Assembly: GCA_019429105.1 (NCBI GenBank) | Contig: JAHYJE010000025.1 | Location: forward strand, 1-50,234 | Direction of reading: 5' to 3' | DNA length: 50,234 nt | From: Syntrophobacterales bacterium | Lineage (GTDB): Bacteria > Desulfobacterota > Syntrophia > Syntrophales > UBA5619 | Part shown: positions 1-8,001 of the stretch, in pieces | Layout of the letters: each line of letters starts with the position of its first letter | Numbering within the stretch: the first letter of the stretch is position 1 | Notes under the pieces: generated by a model | What the model saw: only the letters and a program-made list of their open reading frames with translations | Told to the model about the DNA's origin: nothing | The model's database searches: none | Position numbers and translations under genes: made by a program

Positions 1-586
1 GCGCAATCACATCAATTTTCCGCAAATGCTCCCGGGTGTAACGAACGATGGCGCGAAGAGCCCGGTCTCCTTCCGGATGTCCGAAACGATCGTTGACTTC
101 CTTAAAATTGTCAAGGTCTAAATAGACTAACGTGAAGGGGCGTCCATATCGTTGCAGACGGTGACATTCCAGCCCCAGCAGTTCAAAAAAACGGCGGGCA
201 TTGGCCGCGCCGGTCAGGTAATCCGTGGATGCCAATGCCTTTTCCCGCTCCAAGGCGCTTTTCAATGCCGACAGGAGCAACAAGACAAAAACAAATAACG
301 AGAATCTGATCAAAATATTTAAAACAGCAACAATTTCGTTCTGGTAGATATGCCCGGAGTAAATACCCGCCGCAAACAGCACCAGAACGCCGGCAAGGAC
401 AACGACGATCCCTGGCCATCTGCCGAGAAACCAGGTGACAAAAGCAATCGGCAGCAGATAAAACAGCGAAATGGCGAGCTTTTGTCCGGTAAAAAAATCC
501 AGGATGCCGATTGCTGCGAGCAGGGCAAAACTGACCGCCAGCTTGAAAATTTTACCCTGTTTTTCCAGGAGAGCAAGAATATGCAT
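1..586 (-). CDS. Membrane-bound GGDEF diguanylate cyclase (3' end outside the window)
   Basis: The minus-strand frame is open from an ATG at 586 (GGAGG about 9 nt upstream) to the window edge, giving 195 residues without a stop. Residues 15-110 hold three or four hydrophobic segments, with an FYLLPI stretch near residue 42 that is typical of small membrane sensors fused to GGDEF domains. A short charged linker (EREKALAS) leads into TDYLTGAANARRFFE and then LVYLDLDNFKEVND and FGHPEGD, the first half of a GGDEF domain including the metal-binding Asp region. The catalytic GG(D/E)EF loop would lie just beyond the edge, so activity cannot be judged. Known role of the family: cyclic-di-GMP synthesis from two GTP at the inner membrane. 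The gene follows the oxidoreductase gene by about 70 nt on the same strand, but nothing ties them functionally. Confidence 0.88.
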   Translation of the reverse strand, partial: MHILALLEKQGKIFKLAVSFALLAAIGILDFFTGQKLAISLFYLLPIAFVTWFLGRWPGIVVVLAGVLVLFAAGIYSGHIYQNEIVAVLNILIRFSLFVFVLLLLSALKSALEREKALASTDYLTGAANARRFFELLGLECHRLQRYGRPFTLVYLDLDNFKEVNDRFGHPEGDRALRAIVRYTREHLRKIDVIA

Positions 587-655
587 ATTTTCTGTCCTCC
601 ATGCGTCGGGAAGGAATGACAACGTCAGGCGTCGGCCCGATTATGCGCCGCAAGG

Positions 656-2497
656 TCAACTATCCCAGGGAGGCGCTGTCGGCAAGCCGAGTTCCCTGAG
701 CTTCTCCGGTGTCGGGACGCCGTCCTTGTCCCAGCCGCGCATCTGGTAGTACCGATCCAGCATTTCCGACAGGGCTTCCGGCGGGCAAAACCGTCCCTCG
801 GAAGGTCCCGCGGGGATGGGCTCGTGCATTACCCGCCAGGGCAGGGTATCGTCTTTTCTGGTCACCCCGCGCCGGCAATTGATGAGCCGCTCCAGATTAT
901 AGATACTCTCGCCGCAGCGCTCCAGCCAGGCGGCATCGATGCCCCAGCCAGTAATCAGGTTGACCGCTCGCGCCATGTTCTCCCCGATTGCGGTGGGTCC
1001 GAGAATCCCCTCTTCGATGAAGCGGCAGATGACAAGCGAGTCCCCGACGCTGGTGAAATGGTTGCTTTTGACGACATATTCGGGGCGCGTGGCAAACCCC
1101 GGATCCGGATGCGTTCCCGGATAAAAGGGGCGGGTATCGTGGTGGCTTCCCCCCCGGGTGGCGACGGCGTATCCCAAGGACAGCTCGCGGAGGCCCCGCG
1201 CCGAGTGCCCTGCTATCTCCAGCCCCTTGACCTCGTACAGATATTTTGCGGAATCCTTGCCGAATAGCTCGCTTAGCCTTCGGGAGCCCATTGCGAGAAG
1301 CTTGCCGACCCCCTCCTGCCGGGCGGTCAGTTTTACCAGCTCCGCCAGCCCTTTGCCATCCGAAAAATTTACGCGTCCCCCCAAATCTGCTTCCGTGACG
1401 ATCCCCCGTTCGCTGCATTCCGCAACGAAGGCCAGCGTCACCCCCAGCGAAATGGTGTCCATGCCCAGCAAATCGCAAAGATGCGCCGCGTTGAAGAGGG
1501 AGTTGAGGTCGGGATTGTCCAGCATGGAGCCCAGCGCATAGATGGTCTCGTATTCCGGCATTTTTACCGTCTGCCCCTCATACTCGCCAGCGCCAACAGT
1601 GACGTTCTTCCCGCAGGCCAGCACGCAGCCGGGGCAGGCGGAGAGCCCCGCCCCGCAGTTCGGTAGGAAATAATCGGCGGAGATCTCCCGCCATTCGTCA
1701 AAGGTTTCCCGGGTATTGTTGCGGGTTCCGATCATCCCCTTGGCATTTATCAGGCCGGGGAGCGCCCCGGTCCCGAAACTTGTCATGAGTCCCTTGCTTT
1801 TTTTCAGCTCCGGGAACTTCTCCGTAAGAAAAACACGGAGCCCATCCCCGTCGGCAACGGCTGTTTTCAGGCCGCCTTTGACTACGACAGCCTTGAGATT
1901 TTTCGAGCCCATGACGGCCCCCTGGCCGCCGCGGCCGGCCGTGCCGAGCCTCTGGCCGCCAGCGACGACGTTGGCGAAGGGGATTTTTCTTTCGCCCGCC
2001 GGACCGATTGCCATGCAGACAGACCCCTTGCCGCATTCGCCCTGAAGCATCACGATCGTCTCTTCGGTCGTTTTCCCCCAGACATGGGAAGCATCGCGAA
2101 TCTCCGCTTTGTCTTCATTGATAAAAAGATAAACCGGCCGGGCAGCCTTGCCCTGAATAAAGATCGCTGTCAATCCGGTGCGCTTTTGGGCAATGGCAAA
2201 AGCGCCGCCAAAATTGGAGTCGCAAAACAGGCCGGTCAGCGGGGAAATGACGGCCATGTGGGCGCGGCTTGTCCCCCATAGCGGGGTGTCGGTCAGGGGG
2301 CCTACGGCGATCGCCACGCCGTTTTTTTCGCCGAGCGGATCGACATTTGCGGGAACGCGCTCACCGATCAGTTTCGCCGCGAATCCGTTCCCGCCGATGA
2401 ATTTGCGGGCGTCTTCAGCCGGCAGCGTTTCCCGGTCGGCAATGCCTGATGAGAGATCAACATGGAGAATCATTCCGTTAGAACTGTTCGTCAGCAT
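656..2497 (-). CDS. aor: Aldehyde:ferredoxin oxidoreductase (tungsten/molybdopterin)
   Basis: This 613-residue protein matches the full length of the AOR family, which oxidises aldehydes to carboxylic acids (or the reverse) with ferredoxin as electron carrier. It uses a bis-tungstopterin and one 4Fe-4S cluster. The cluster ligands are visible as Cys288-x2-Cys291-x3-Cys295, with the fourth expected at Cys491 (DSLVICRF). Other family landmarks are the N-terminal GGNGFAAKL, the GRGGQGAVMGSKNLKA segment near 188-203, and ATRGGSHH near 446-453. An in-frame ATG lies 10 codons upstream, but ATG 2497 has a strong AGGAGGG Shine-Dalgarno, so the shorter start is chosen. No small MoaD/ThiS-like gene or dedicated ferredoxin gene lies beside it. 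The substrate cannot be read from sequence. Confidence 0.93.
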   Translation of the reverse strand: MLTNSSNGMILHVDLSSGIADRETLPAEDARKFIGGNGFAAKLIGERVPANVDPLGEKNGVAIAVGPLTDTPLWGTSRAHMAVISPLTGLFCDSNFGGAFAIAQKRTGLTAIFIQGKAARPVYLFINEDKAEIRDASHVWGKTTEETIVMLQGECGKGSVCMAIGPAGERKIPFANVVAGGQRLGTAGRGGQGAVMGSKNLKAVVVKGGLKTAVADGDGLRVFLTEKFPELKKSKGLMTSFGTGALPGLINAKGMIGTRNNTRETFDEWREISADYFLPNCGAGLSACPGCVLACGKNVTVGAGEYEGQTVKMPEYETIYALGSMLDNPDLNSLFNAAHLCDLLGMDTISLGVTLAFVAECSERGIVTEADLGGRVNFSDGKGLAELVKLTARQEGVGKLLAMGSRRLSELFGKDSAKYLYEVKGLEIAGHSARGLRELSLGYAVATRGGSHHDTRPFYPGTHPDPGFATRPEYVVKSNHFTSVGDSLVICRFIEEGILGPTAIGENMARAVNLITGWGIDAAWLERCGESIYNLERLINCRRGVTRKDDTLPWRVMHEPIPAGPSEGRFCPPEALSEMLDRYYQMRGWDKDGVPTPEKLRELGLPTAPPWDS

Positions 2498-2608
2498 CTT
2501 TTCCCTCCTGAAGGTTTGCTGCAGCAAGCAACAGCCTGCGCCCCGGAAAAGCTTTTTCGCCGGATTAGGCCTCCGGCGTCTCTACATGCACGGCTTAGAT
2601 AACAACTG

Positions 2609-3349
2609 TCAAGCAAAAACCGCCTGGAAAAGAAGCAGCATTCCGATGATGATCAGCATTACGTGGATCAGCCGGTCGAAACGCCCCGGCAGAATAAAAC
2701 GCTGGAGCCGCCTCCCGAGCAATAAGGCAAGGAGCGTAACCGGCAGCGAAAGCAGAAAGTAATGGAGTACGGCCGGACTCCAGAGGCCTCCTATGCCGTG
2801 GCCGGCAACGATGATAATGCTCGACGGCAGGAAATAACCCTGCAATGTTGCCCGGAATTCGTCGGGTCGCCAGCGGCGCAGCGTACCATAGATGACTACC
2901 GGAGGACCGTTGGAGTTATAGGCCCCGCCCAGGATGCCGGCAATAAAGCCAAAGGGATAGGCCAGCCATTCCTTCTTCAGCGCGTCCAGCTGCGGCTTGG
3001 CCAGGGAATAGCCGGAAAACCCGATGATGATCAGGGCAAGCAAAATTTTTCCCACGTCTTCGTAAGCGCTTTTCACGACGAAGGTTCCGAGCGGAATGCC
3101 CAGTGCGGTTGCCGCCAGAAGACGCCAGGCGCTGCGCAAATCCACGTCCTTCCAGTTTTGCAGCAGGATGCAAACGGCCAGAACGAGCGAGAGGAGTGCT
3201 ACAAGCGGAGTCGCCGTTTTCATGCCGATTCCGGTCAGCGCCAGCAGGGGCATGGCGACCAGGGCGTTTCCGAAACCGGAAACCGTACGCACCAGGGCGG
3301 AGGCAAAAACAACGAGCAGAATGACAACCACGAGGCCGTCAACAATCAT
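2609..3349 (-). CDS. TauE/SafE-family anion permease
   Basis: A 246-residue, almost wholly hydrophobic protein with about eight predicted transmembrane segments. It carries the family's small-residue motifs: SGFGNALVAMPLL near residue 24 and GGAYNSNGPPVVIYG near 141. TauE/SafE proteins are inner-membrane exporters or importers of sulfite, sulfoacetate, organosulfonates or carboxylates. The substrate here is unknown. A stop codon lies in frame shortly upstream, so ATG 3349 is the only plausible start, though its Shine-Dalgarno is weak. It follows the URO-D-family gene by 46 nt and precedes the AOR gene, so the three could be co-transcribed. Confidence 0.85.
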   Translation of the reverse strand: MIVDGLVVVILLVVFASALVRTVSGFGNALVAMPLLALTGIGMKTATPLVALLSLVLAVCILLQNWKDVDLRSAWRLLAATALGIPLGTFVVKSAYEDVGKILLALIIIGFSGYSLAKPQLDALKKEWLAYPFGFIAGILGGAYNSNGPPVVIYGTLRRWRPDEFRATLQGYFLPSSIIIVAGHGIGGLWSPAVLHYFLLSLPVTLLALLLGRRLQRFILPGRFDRLIHVMLIIIGMLLLFQAVFA

Positions 3350-3395
3350 CGCGCGGCACTTGGAACGTATGCGGGAATGGATATTTTCTCACTCT

Positions 3396-4361
3396 TCATC
3401 CTTTGACTTCCCCTCGATCATTCATTGGGCAACCTGGCGCATTTGCGTTCTTGTGCGGCTTGGGCAGCGGCGATATGGACCGATACAGGGCGCTCAGGCC
3501 TTCTACGTTCATCCCTTGGAAAAGGCCGCTGTTTGTGCCGAGGATGAATCTTTTTCCGGTAGCCAGCCGCTGAATGGCCGCAGTCAAATCCGGCAGCCGC
3601 GCCGAATCGCCCGCCTGGATGGCATCGTTTATATCCAGATGTCCCCACAGGCAAAGGGCATTCCCGACTTCCTGCTGCAACCGGGCCATGTCCATCCCCG
3701 AGGATTTATCAAGGCAGTGCAGGCCGCTGAACCCCGCGTCAATGATATCCGGGATTACCTCTCTATAATTGCCGTCGGAATGATAGAACGCAAGCAGATT
3801 ATGCTCCGCCGCCGCCGCTGTCTGTCGGGCCAGGGACGGGAAAAAGTACTCGCGGAGAACCGCGGGCCTCGTCATGAGACCGCTGCCAAAGGCGATGTCG
3901 TCTGCCAGAATAACCCCGTCAACCCCACTTTTTGCCAGAAACGCGATCAGGGTTTTATTCAGCTTCTCCACCTGCTGGATGAATCCACGGAGCGCCGCCG
4001 GCGCTGTCTTATCCAGCAGCAAAAAGTTCCGAAAGCCCAGGAGACGCAAACCCCATTCAAACGCCCCATCCAACAGGGCAAAGGTAAACAGCAGGGTCTC
4101 CGCCGTCCATTTTTTTAAATCAGGCCACAAACACTCGGCGGGGTGGGGCAGTCGTTTTACATTTTGAGGATAAACGGGCGAGATCGTAAAAATATCGAGA
4201 TTCATTCGGGAAACGAAGGACAAAGTTTCTTCGAAATCGCTCCGCTCCCCTTTTTCGGCCTGCCGGATGAGGGCATGATCAATGCACAACTCGCCGATGG
4301 GAATCCGCTCCTGCACTCCCTCGGTCATGCTCTGAAATATCCAGTCACAAGCGCTCTTTTT
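3396..4361 (-). CDS. Uroporphyrinogen decarboxylase (URO-D)-family protein, likely methyltransferase-like
   Basis: About 321 residues from the preferred GTG at 4361. The frame stays open to an ATG at 4520, but those extra 53 residues look unlike the family and lack a good Shine-Dalgarno. The N-terminal ERIPIGELCIDHALI corresponds to the start of the TIM-barrel URO-D fold. Later landmarks are GVILADDIAFGSGLMTRP, FYHSDGNYREVIPDIIDAGF and the C-terminal LWGHLDI segment. These features fit the anaerobe branch related to MtaA/CmuA-type corrinoid methyltransferases, not true heme-pathway HemE. No corrinoid protein or radical activation gene lies next to it, so the substrate is unknown. Confidence 0.75.
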   Translation of the reverse strand, partial: KKSACDWIFQSMTEGVQERIPIGELCIDHALIRQAEKGERSDFEETLSFVSRMNLDIFTISPVYPQNVKRLPHPAECLWPDLKKWTAETLLFTFALLDGAFEWGLRLLGFRNFLLLDKTAPAALRGFIQQVEKLNKTLIAFLAKSGVDGVILADDIAFGSGLMTRPAVLREYFFPSLARQTAAAAEHNLLAFYHSDGNYREVIPDIIDAGFSGLHCLDKSSGMDMARLQQEVGNALCLWGHLDINDAIQAGDSARLPDLTAAIQRLATGKRFILGTNSGLFQGMNVEGLSALYRSISPLPKPHKNANAPGCPMNDRGEVKG

Positions 4362-4584
4362 CACAGCATCAGCCCCAATTCCCCGGTCATCTCTCCAACC
4401 CGAAAACGCTGAAATCACGGCGGTTGTCCGCTTGTCAAAGGGACAAGCAGGGCGCCCACGGTAATTTTGTTCTGTCAGCAACAGGCGGAAAATCGCGGGT
4501 TTTACACTTCCGTCCTTCATTTAAAAGCAGGCACTTGTATGGAGAACAAATTACCGTGGCAGGGCGCCGCGCCGGGCGATTTTT

Positions 4585-6282
4585 CTATCCCGCCTTGTAG
4601 CCGCCGAGATTGGCCAGGGCGACGCTTCCCGGGCTGATTACCGACTGGTCAATCTTGACATTGACGCAGGCGGTTTTTCCGGAGGCGAAGGCCCGTTCCA
4701 GGGCGGGGCGGATATCCTCGGGCTTTTCGACGAGCTCCCCGAAGCCGCCCATTGCCTCGACCATTTTGTGGTAATCCACCCAGTTCAATTCCGTCCCGTT
4801 ATTGATATGATGGCCCATCCGCAACTGCTGGCTGTGCATGATCATTCCCCAGGCCTGATCGTTGGCGACGACCGCGACGATCGGCAGGCCCTTGCGGATC
4901 GCCGTGTTGAATTCCATGAAGTTGAAGCCCACCGAGCCGTCGCCGGTGACGAGCAGAACTCGCTTGCCGGGATGCTTCAACTGCGCGGCATTCGCATAGG
5001 GGATGCCGATGGCAAGGCTGCCGTACAGTCCGTAATCGAGGTAATGGCCGCCCCGGAGGATCGTTCTGGTCATGCCCATCCAGGTGGCGGTATCTCCCCC
5101 GTCGGCAACGACGATGTCGTCATCCCGGTTCATGAAATCGTTGATCTCCCGGGCCAGCCGCATCGGATGGATCGGCAGTGCGGCTGAATTCCAGAGAGGT
5201 TCGGCCTGTTTTTTGCCATCCGCTTCGTACTGGCGGACGGTTTCCAGCCAGGGCCGGAACTGTTCGCGCAGAGAGGCGCTGGAGGTTTCCTCTTCGAGCA
5301 GGCCGTTTGTCTCCGCCAGAAACGCCTTGAGGTCGCTGACGATTCCCAGCTCAATCGTCCGGTTCCTGCCGATCTCTTCGGGGGAGATATCGACCTGAAT
5401 GAATTTTGCGCCCGATGGGAAGATGTCTCCGAAGATGTAGAAAAGACTGAGGCGATTGCCCAGAAAAATTACCAGGTCGGTGGTCATCAGGCTCATCATT
5501 GCGGCGCCCGGGCGTATGGCGAGGGACGATTCAAAACAGAGCGGATGGGTGTCGGGGATGACGCCCCGGCCGGCGCCGGCGGTGAAGGCAGGAATCCCCG
5601 TTTTTTCAACAAACTCAATCAGTTCCTTTTCCGCATCGGCATACCACGCGCCGCTTCCCGCGATCGCCACCGGGTTTTTGGCCTTTCTGATCATCGCCAA
5701 GGCTTTTTTGGCATTTTCCCGGTCAACGGGTCGGGAGGCGATGGCCGTATGCAGCCTTCTTACCTTGGTCAGGTCAACCGCCGCGTTCAGAATGTCGCAG
5801 GGAAGTTCGAGATAGACCGGGCCGGGGCGGCCGCTCCCGGCAATCCGGAAGGCCATGTCGATGTACTCCGGAATCCGTTCGGGAACGGAGCAGACCAGCG
5901 CCTTTTTGACCATCGGCTCGATGACGGGAAGCTGGCTCATGTCCTGCAGGTCGAGTTTCTCCCGGCTTTCGAGGCCGACACAGCCGGCAATCAGGACGAG
6001 CGGCGCGTTGGCGAGCCGGGCGCTGGCAACCCCGGTCAGCGCGTTGGTGAAGCCCGGGCCTGCCGTTACCATTGCCACCGCCGGCTTCCTGTTCATTCTC
6101 CCCCAGGCCTCGGCCATGAAGAGCGCCGCCTGTTCGTGGCGGGTGTCGAAGATCGTGATCCCCGTATTTTCCAGATATTGGTAGATGGGGGTGATATGAC
6201 CGCCGCTCAGCGAAAAGATGTAATCAACCTTCCGCTCCTGAAGAGCCTCCGCGGCAAGCTGTGCGCCAATGACCTTGTCCAT
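4585..6282 (-). CDS. Thiamine-diphosphate enzyme of the acetolactate synthase / 2-hydroxyacyl-CoA lyase type
   Basis: This 565-residue protein has the three-domain layout of the ThDP-dependent decarboxylase/acetolactate synthase superfamily. The N-terminal pyrimidine-binding domain has the catalytic glutamate Glu50 in the motif RHEQAALFMAEAWGR. A central Rossmann-like domain follows. The C-terminal pyrophosphate-binding domain has the ThDP motif from GDG at 447 to Asn474, the spacing of about 28 residues expected for Mg-ThDP binding. Candidate activities are acetolactate synthase, oxalyl-CoA decarboxylase, 2-hydroxyacyl-CoA lyase or benzaldehyde-lyase-like ligation. No acetolactate synthase small subunit lies nearby, which argues against a dedicated branched-chain role. 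The ATG at 6282 has an excellent GGAGGAGG site. It sits between the SDR and URO-D genes on the same strand. Confidence 0.85.
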   Translation of the reverse strand: MDKVIGAQLAAEALQERKVDYIFSLSGGHITPIYQYLENTGITIFDTRHEQAALFMAEAWGRMNRKPAVAMVTAGPGFTNALTGVASARLANAPLVLIAGCVGLESREKLDLQDMSQLPVIEPMVKKALVCSVPERIPEYIDMAFRIAGSGRPGPVYLELPCDILNAAVDLTKVRRLHTAIASRPVDRENAKKALAMIRKAKNPVAIAGSGAWYADAEKELIEFVEKTGIPAFTAGAGRGVIPDTHPLCFESSLAIRPGAAMMSLMTTDLVIFLGNRLSLFYIFGDIFPSGAKFIQVDISPEEIGRNRTIELGIVSDLKAFLAETNGLLEEETSSASLREQFRPWLETVRQYEADGKKQAEPLWNSAALPIHPMRLAREINDFMNRDDDIVVADGGDTATWMGMTRTILRGGHYLDYGLYGSLAIGIPYANAAQLKHPGKRVLLVTGDGSVGFNFMEFNTAIRKGLPIVAVVANDQAWGMIMHSQQLRMGHHINNGTELNWVDYHKMVEAMGGFGELVEKPEDIRPALERAFASGKTACVNVKIDQSVISPGSVALANLGGYKAG

Positions 6283-6307
6283 TTTGCCTCCTCCTTCTTA
6301 CAAAGTT

Positions 6308-6468
6308 AGCCAATTGCAAAAGTCCGGAATGGTATTCCCGCGAAAGCGGGTAAGCGAAGTTTATGTTCACAAAGCGAAGCTTCATGTTCATAATCCAGTT
6401 TTCTCAAGGATTTCTGGCCCCCCGCTTTCGCGGGGGTGACACCTGTTGGGGAGTTTTGCAATTACCTC
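6308..6468. repeat. MITE-like interspersed repeat, copy A (with nested 21-nt repeats)
   Basis: The left end reads AGCCAATTGCAAAA and the right end TTTTGCAATT, which form inverted ends. The interior has two hairpins, around CCCGCGAAAGCGGG and CCCCCGCTTTCGCGGGGG. It shares both ends and the interior order with the element at 31529-31648. The main difference is about 40 nt of tandem 21-nt repeat inserted at 6352-6392. It fills the space between the ThDP-enzyme and SDR genes. It encodes nothing. Confidence 0.75.
6352..6392 (+). repeat. Two 21-nt 'GCGAAGTTT..ATGTTCA' units nested in the MITE
   Basis: Two adjacent imperfect units (GCGAAGTTTATGTTCAC and GCGAAGCTTCATGTTCAT). They match the repeat that codes for the N-termini of skp (43758) and the oxidoreductase (46164). 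Here the units are non-coding and have single-base length differences that would break the reading frame. Confidence 0.7.
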
Positions 6469-6476
6469 AAATTGGT

Positions 6477-7313
6477 TTACAATTCCATGCACTGGCCGCC
6501 GTCGAGATTAAGGGCCTGACCGGTTATGTACCGGGACTCATCCGAGGCGAGAAACGCGACGAGACTGCCGGCATCCGTGGGAAGTCCTATATAGCCGAGC
6601 GGGATTGTTTTGCACATCTCCTGTTCGCGCTCTTCGAGCGTCGAGTTCAGAAACGCGGCCTCAACTCCGAAGCGCCATTTTTCGAGATCCGTTTTGATCT
6701 GCCCCGGGCAGATGGCGTTCACCCTGATTCCGGCGCCGCCCAGTTCTTTGGCCATGGTTTTGGTCAGCATGATGACGCCCGCCTTGGCAATGGCGTAGGC
6801 GCTGTTGAAAAGCGGCGGAACCTTCCCCGCCCGCGAGGCGGTGTTCACAATCACCCCTGGCCTTCCCGTCATCAGCGGGAGCACCGCCCGCGAGACGCGA
6901 AAGACGGAAAAGAGGTTGACGTCAATCGTTTTGATCCAGTCCGCCTCTCCATAACTCAGCACCGTGTTGGGAACCCCGAAGACCGCCCCGGCGTTGTTGC
7001 AGAGAATATCGACATGCGGGAAAGCCTCTTTTATTTCCCCGGCCATCTGCGCAATCGAGGAGGTGTCGGTGACATCGACGGCAACGGCAAGCGTCTTTAC
7101 CTGAAAAGTGTCGGCAAGCTCGGCGGCGATGTCTTTCATTTCCTCGCTCGTCGCTGTCTTTATCGCCAGCTCGGCGGCCACGGGTCTTCCCAGATCGGCA
7201 ATGACGATATTGCAGCCGGAGGAGGCAAGCGCTGTTGCAATGCCGAAACCGATGCCGCTCGTTTTTCCCGAACCCGTGACGACCGCGGTTTTTCCTTTCA
7301 AATCTGGATACAT
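6477..7313 (-). CDS. Short-chain dehydrogenase/reductase (SDR)
   Basis: A 278-residue classical SDR. It has an N-terminal nucleotide-binding TGSGKTSGIGFGIA (13-26, a slightly expanded TGxxxGxG), NNAG at 106-109, and a catalytic Ser160, Tyr173 and Lys177 in SAYAIAKAG. The usual C-terminal GQALNLDGG substrate-loop end is present. Asp/Leu after the second beta strand (VIADLG) hints at NAD(H) rather than NADP(H) preference, which is an inference. ATG 7313 has a GGGAGGA Shine-Dalgarno. The substrate is unknown. It lies upstream of the ThDP-enzyme gene on the same strand, separated by the MITE. Confidence 0.88.
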   Translation of the reverse strand: MYPDLKGKTAVVTGSGKTSGIGFGIATALASSGCNIVIADLGRPVAAELAIKTATSEEMKDIAAELADTFQVKTLAVAVDVTDTSSIAQMAGEIKEAFPHVDILCNNAGAVFGVPNTVLSYGEADWIKTIDVNLFSVFRVSRAVLPLMTGRPGVIVNTASRAGKVPPLFNSAYAIAKAGVIMLTKTMAKELGGAGIRVNAICPGQIKTDLEKWRFGVEAAFLNSTLEEREQEMCKTIPLGYIGLPTDAGSLVAFLASDESRYITGQALNLDGGQCMEL

Positions 7314-7394
7314 GAGAATCCTCCCGTGTTTAACCGCCTCAACCTTCTTTGTTTGCTAGAAATCAAGCTTCAAATTCTCAAACGCTCTCAACAT

Positions 7395-7811
7395 TTAGAA
7401 CGGCACGTCTTCATCGGGCAGCGGGCCATCTACCCCGGGGTGCGGCAGAGGCGGTTCCTCGCGCCCGACGTCGGAGTCTCGCTGGCCCTTCGAATCCAGC
7501 ATCTTCATATCGGAGGCGATGATCTCGGTAAAATATTTCTTGACGCCCTCTTTATCTTCCCAGGATCTGGTCTGAATGCGGCCCTCGACATAAACAAGGC
7601 TGCCCTTAACCAGATATTTTCCACAGATTTCAGCCAGTTTTCGATAAGTTACGATACTGTGCCATTCTGTCTTTTGAACCTTCTCGCCGTTTTTATCCTT
7701 CCACTGCAAATCAGTAGCTATTCTGAAATTTGTTACCATCGTACCGTCAGGCATGTACTTCACCTCCGGATCCTTCCCCAGCCTGCCTACCAGAATTGCC
7801 TTATTGATCAT
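7395..7811 (-). CDS. ssb: Single-stranded DNA-binding protein
   Basis: A 138-residue protein with the bacterial SSB OB-fold: MINKAILVGRLGKDPE at the start, WHSIVTYRKLAEICGKYLVKG in the middle, and VYVEGRIQTRSWED. A short disordered tail ends in the acidic tip DEDVPF, the docking peptide for RecQ, RecO, PriA, polymerase III and others. The frame is open further upstream, but ATG 7811 gives the conserved N-terminus and has GGGG about 8 nt before it. The tail is shorter than that of most SSBs. It protects single-stranded DNA in replication and repair. Confidence 0.95.
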   Translation of the reverse strand: MINKAILVGRLGKDPEVKYMPDGTMVTNFRIATDLQWKDKNGEKVQKTEWHSIVTYRKLAEICGKYLVKGSLVYVEGRIQTRSWEDKEGVKKYFTEIIASDMKMLDSKGQRDSDVGREEPPLPHPGVDGPLPDEDVPF

Positions 7812-8001
7812 CGCTGTGCCCCTTTCTGAAAACGTAGTTATAATGTTTATAAAACGAATTTTTCCTGAACGGATTCCCGGCCACCATACAGCACCTGGGG
7901 AAATGCCGCAATGCAAAAATGTAAAACTCCCCGGAAACTGGGCAGGGCAATAAGGTGCATGTCAGATTGCCCCAGACCGAAGGCGAAGGGGAAAGATGGC
8001 A

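Noticed and set aside
6363-7829. A 488-codon plus-strand open frame opposite the SDR and ssb genes
   Set aside because: It runs antisense to two clearly conserved genes and the MITE, and its translation has no recognisable domain. It is a by-product of high GC in the third codon positions.
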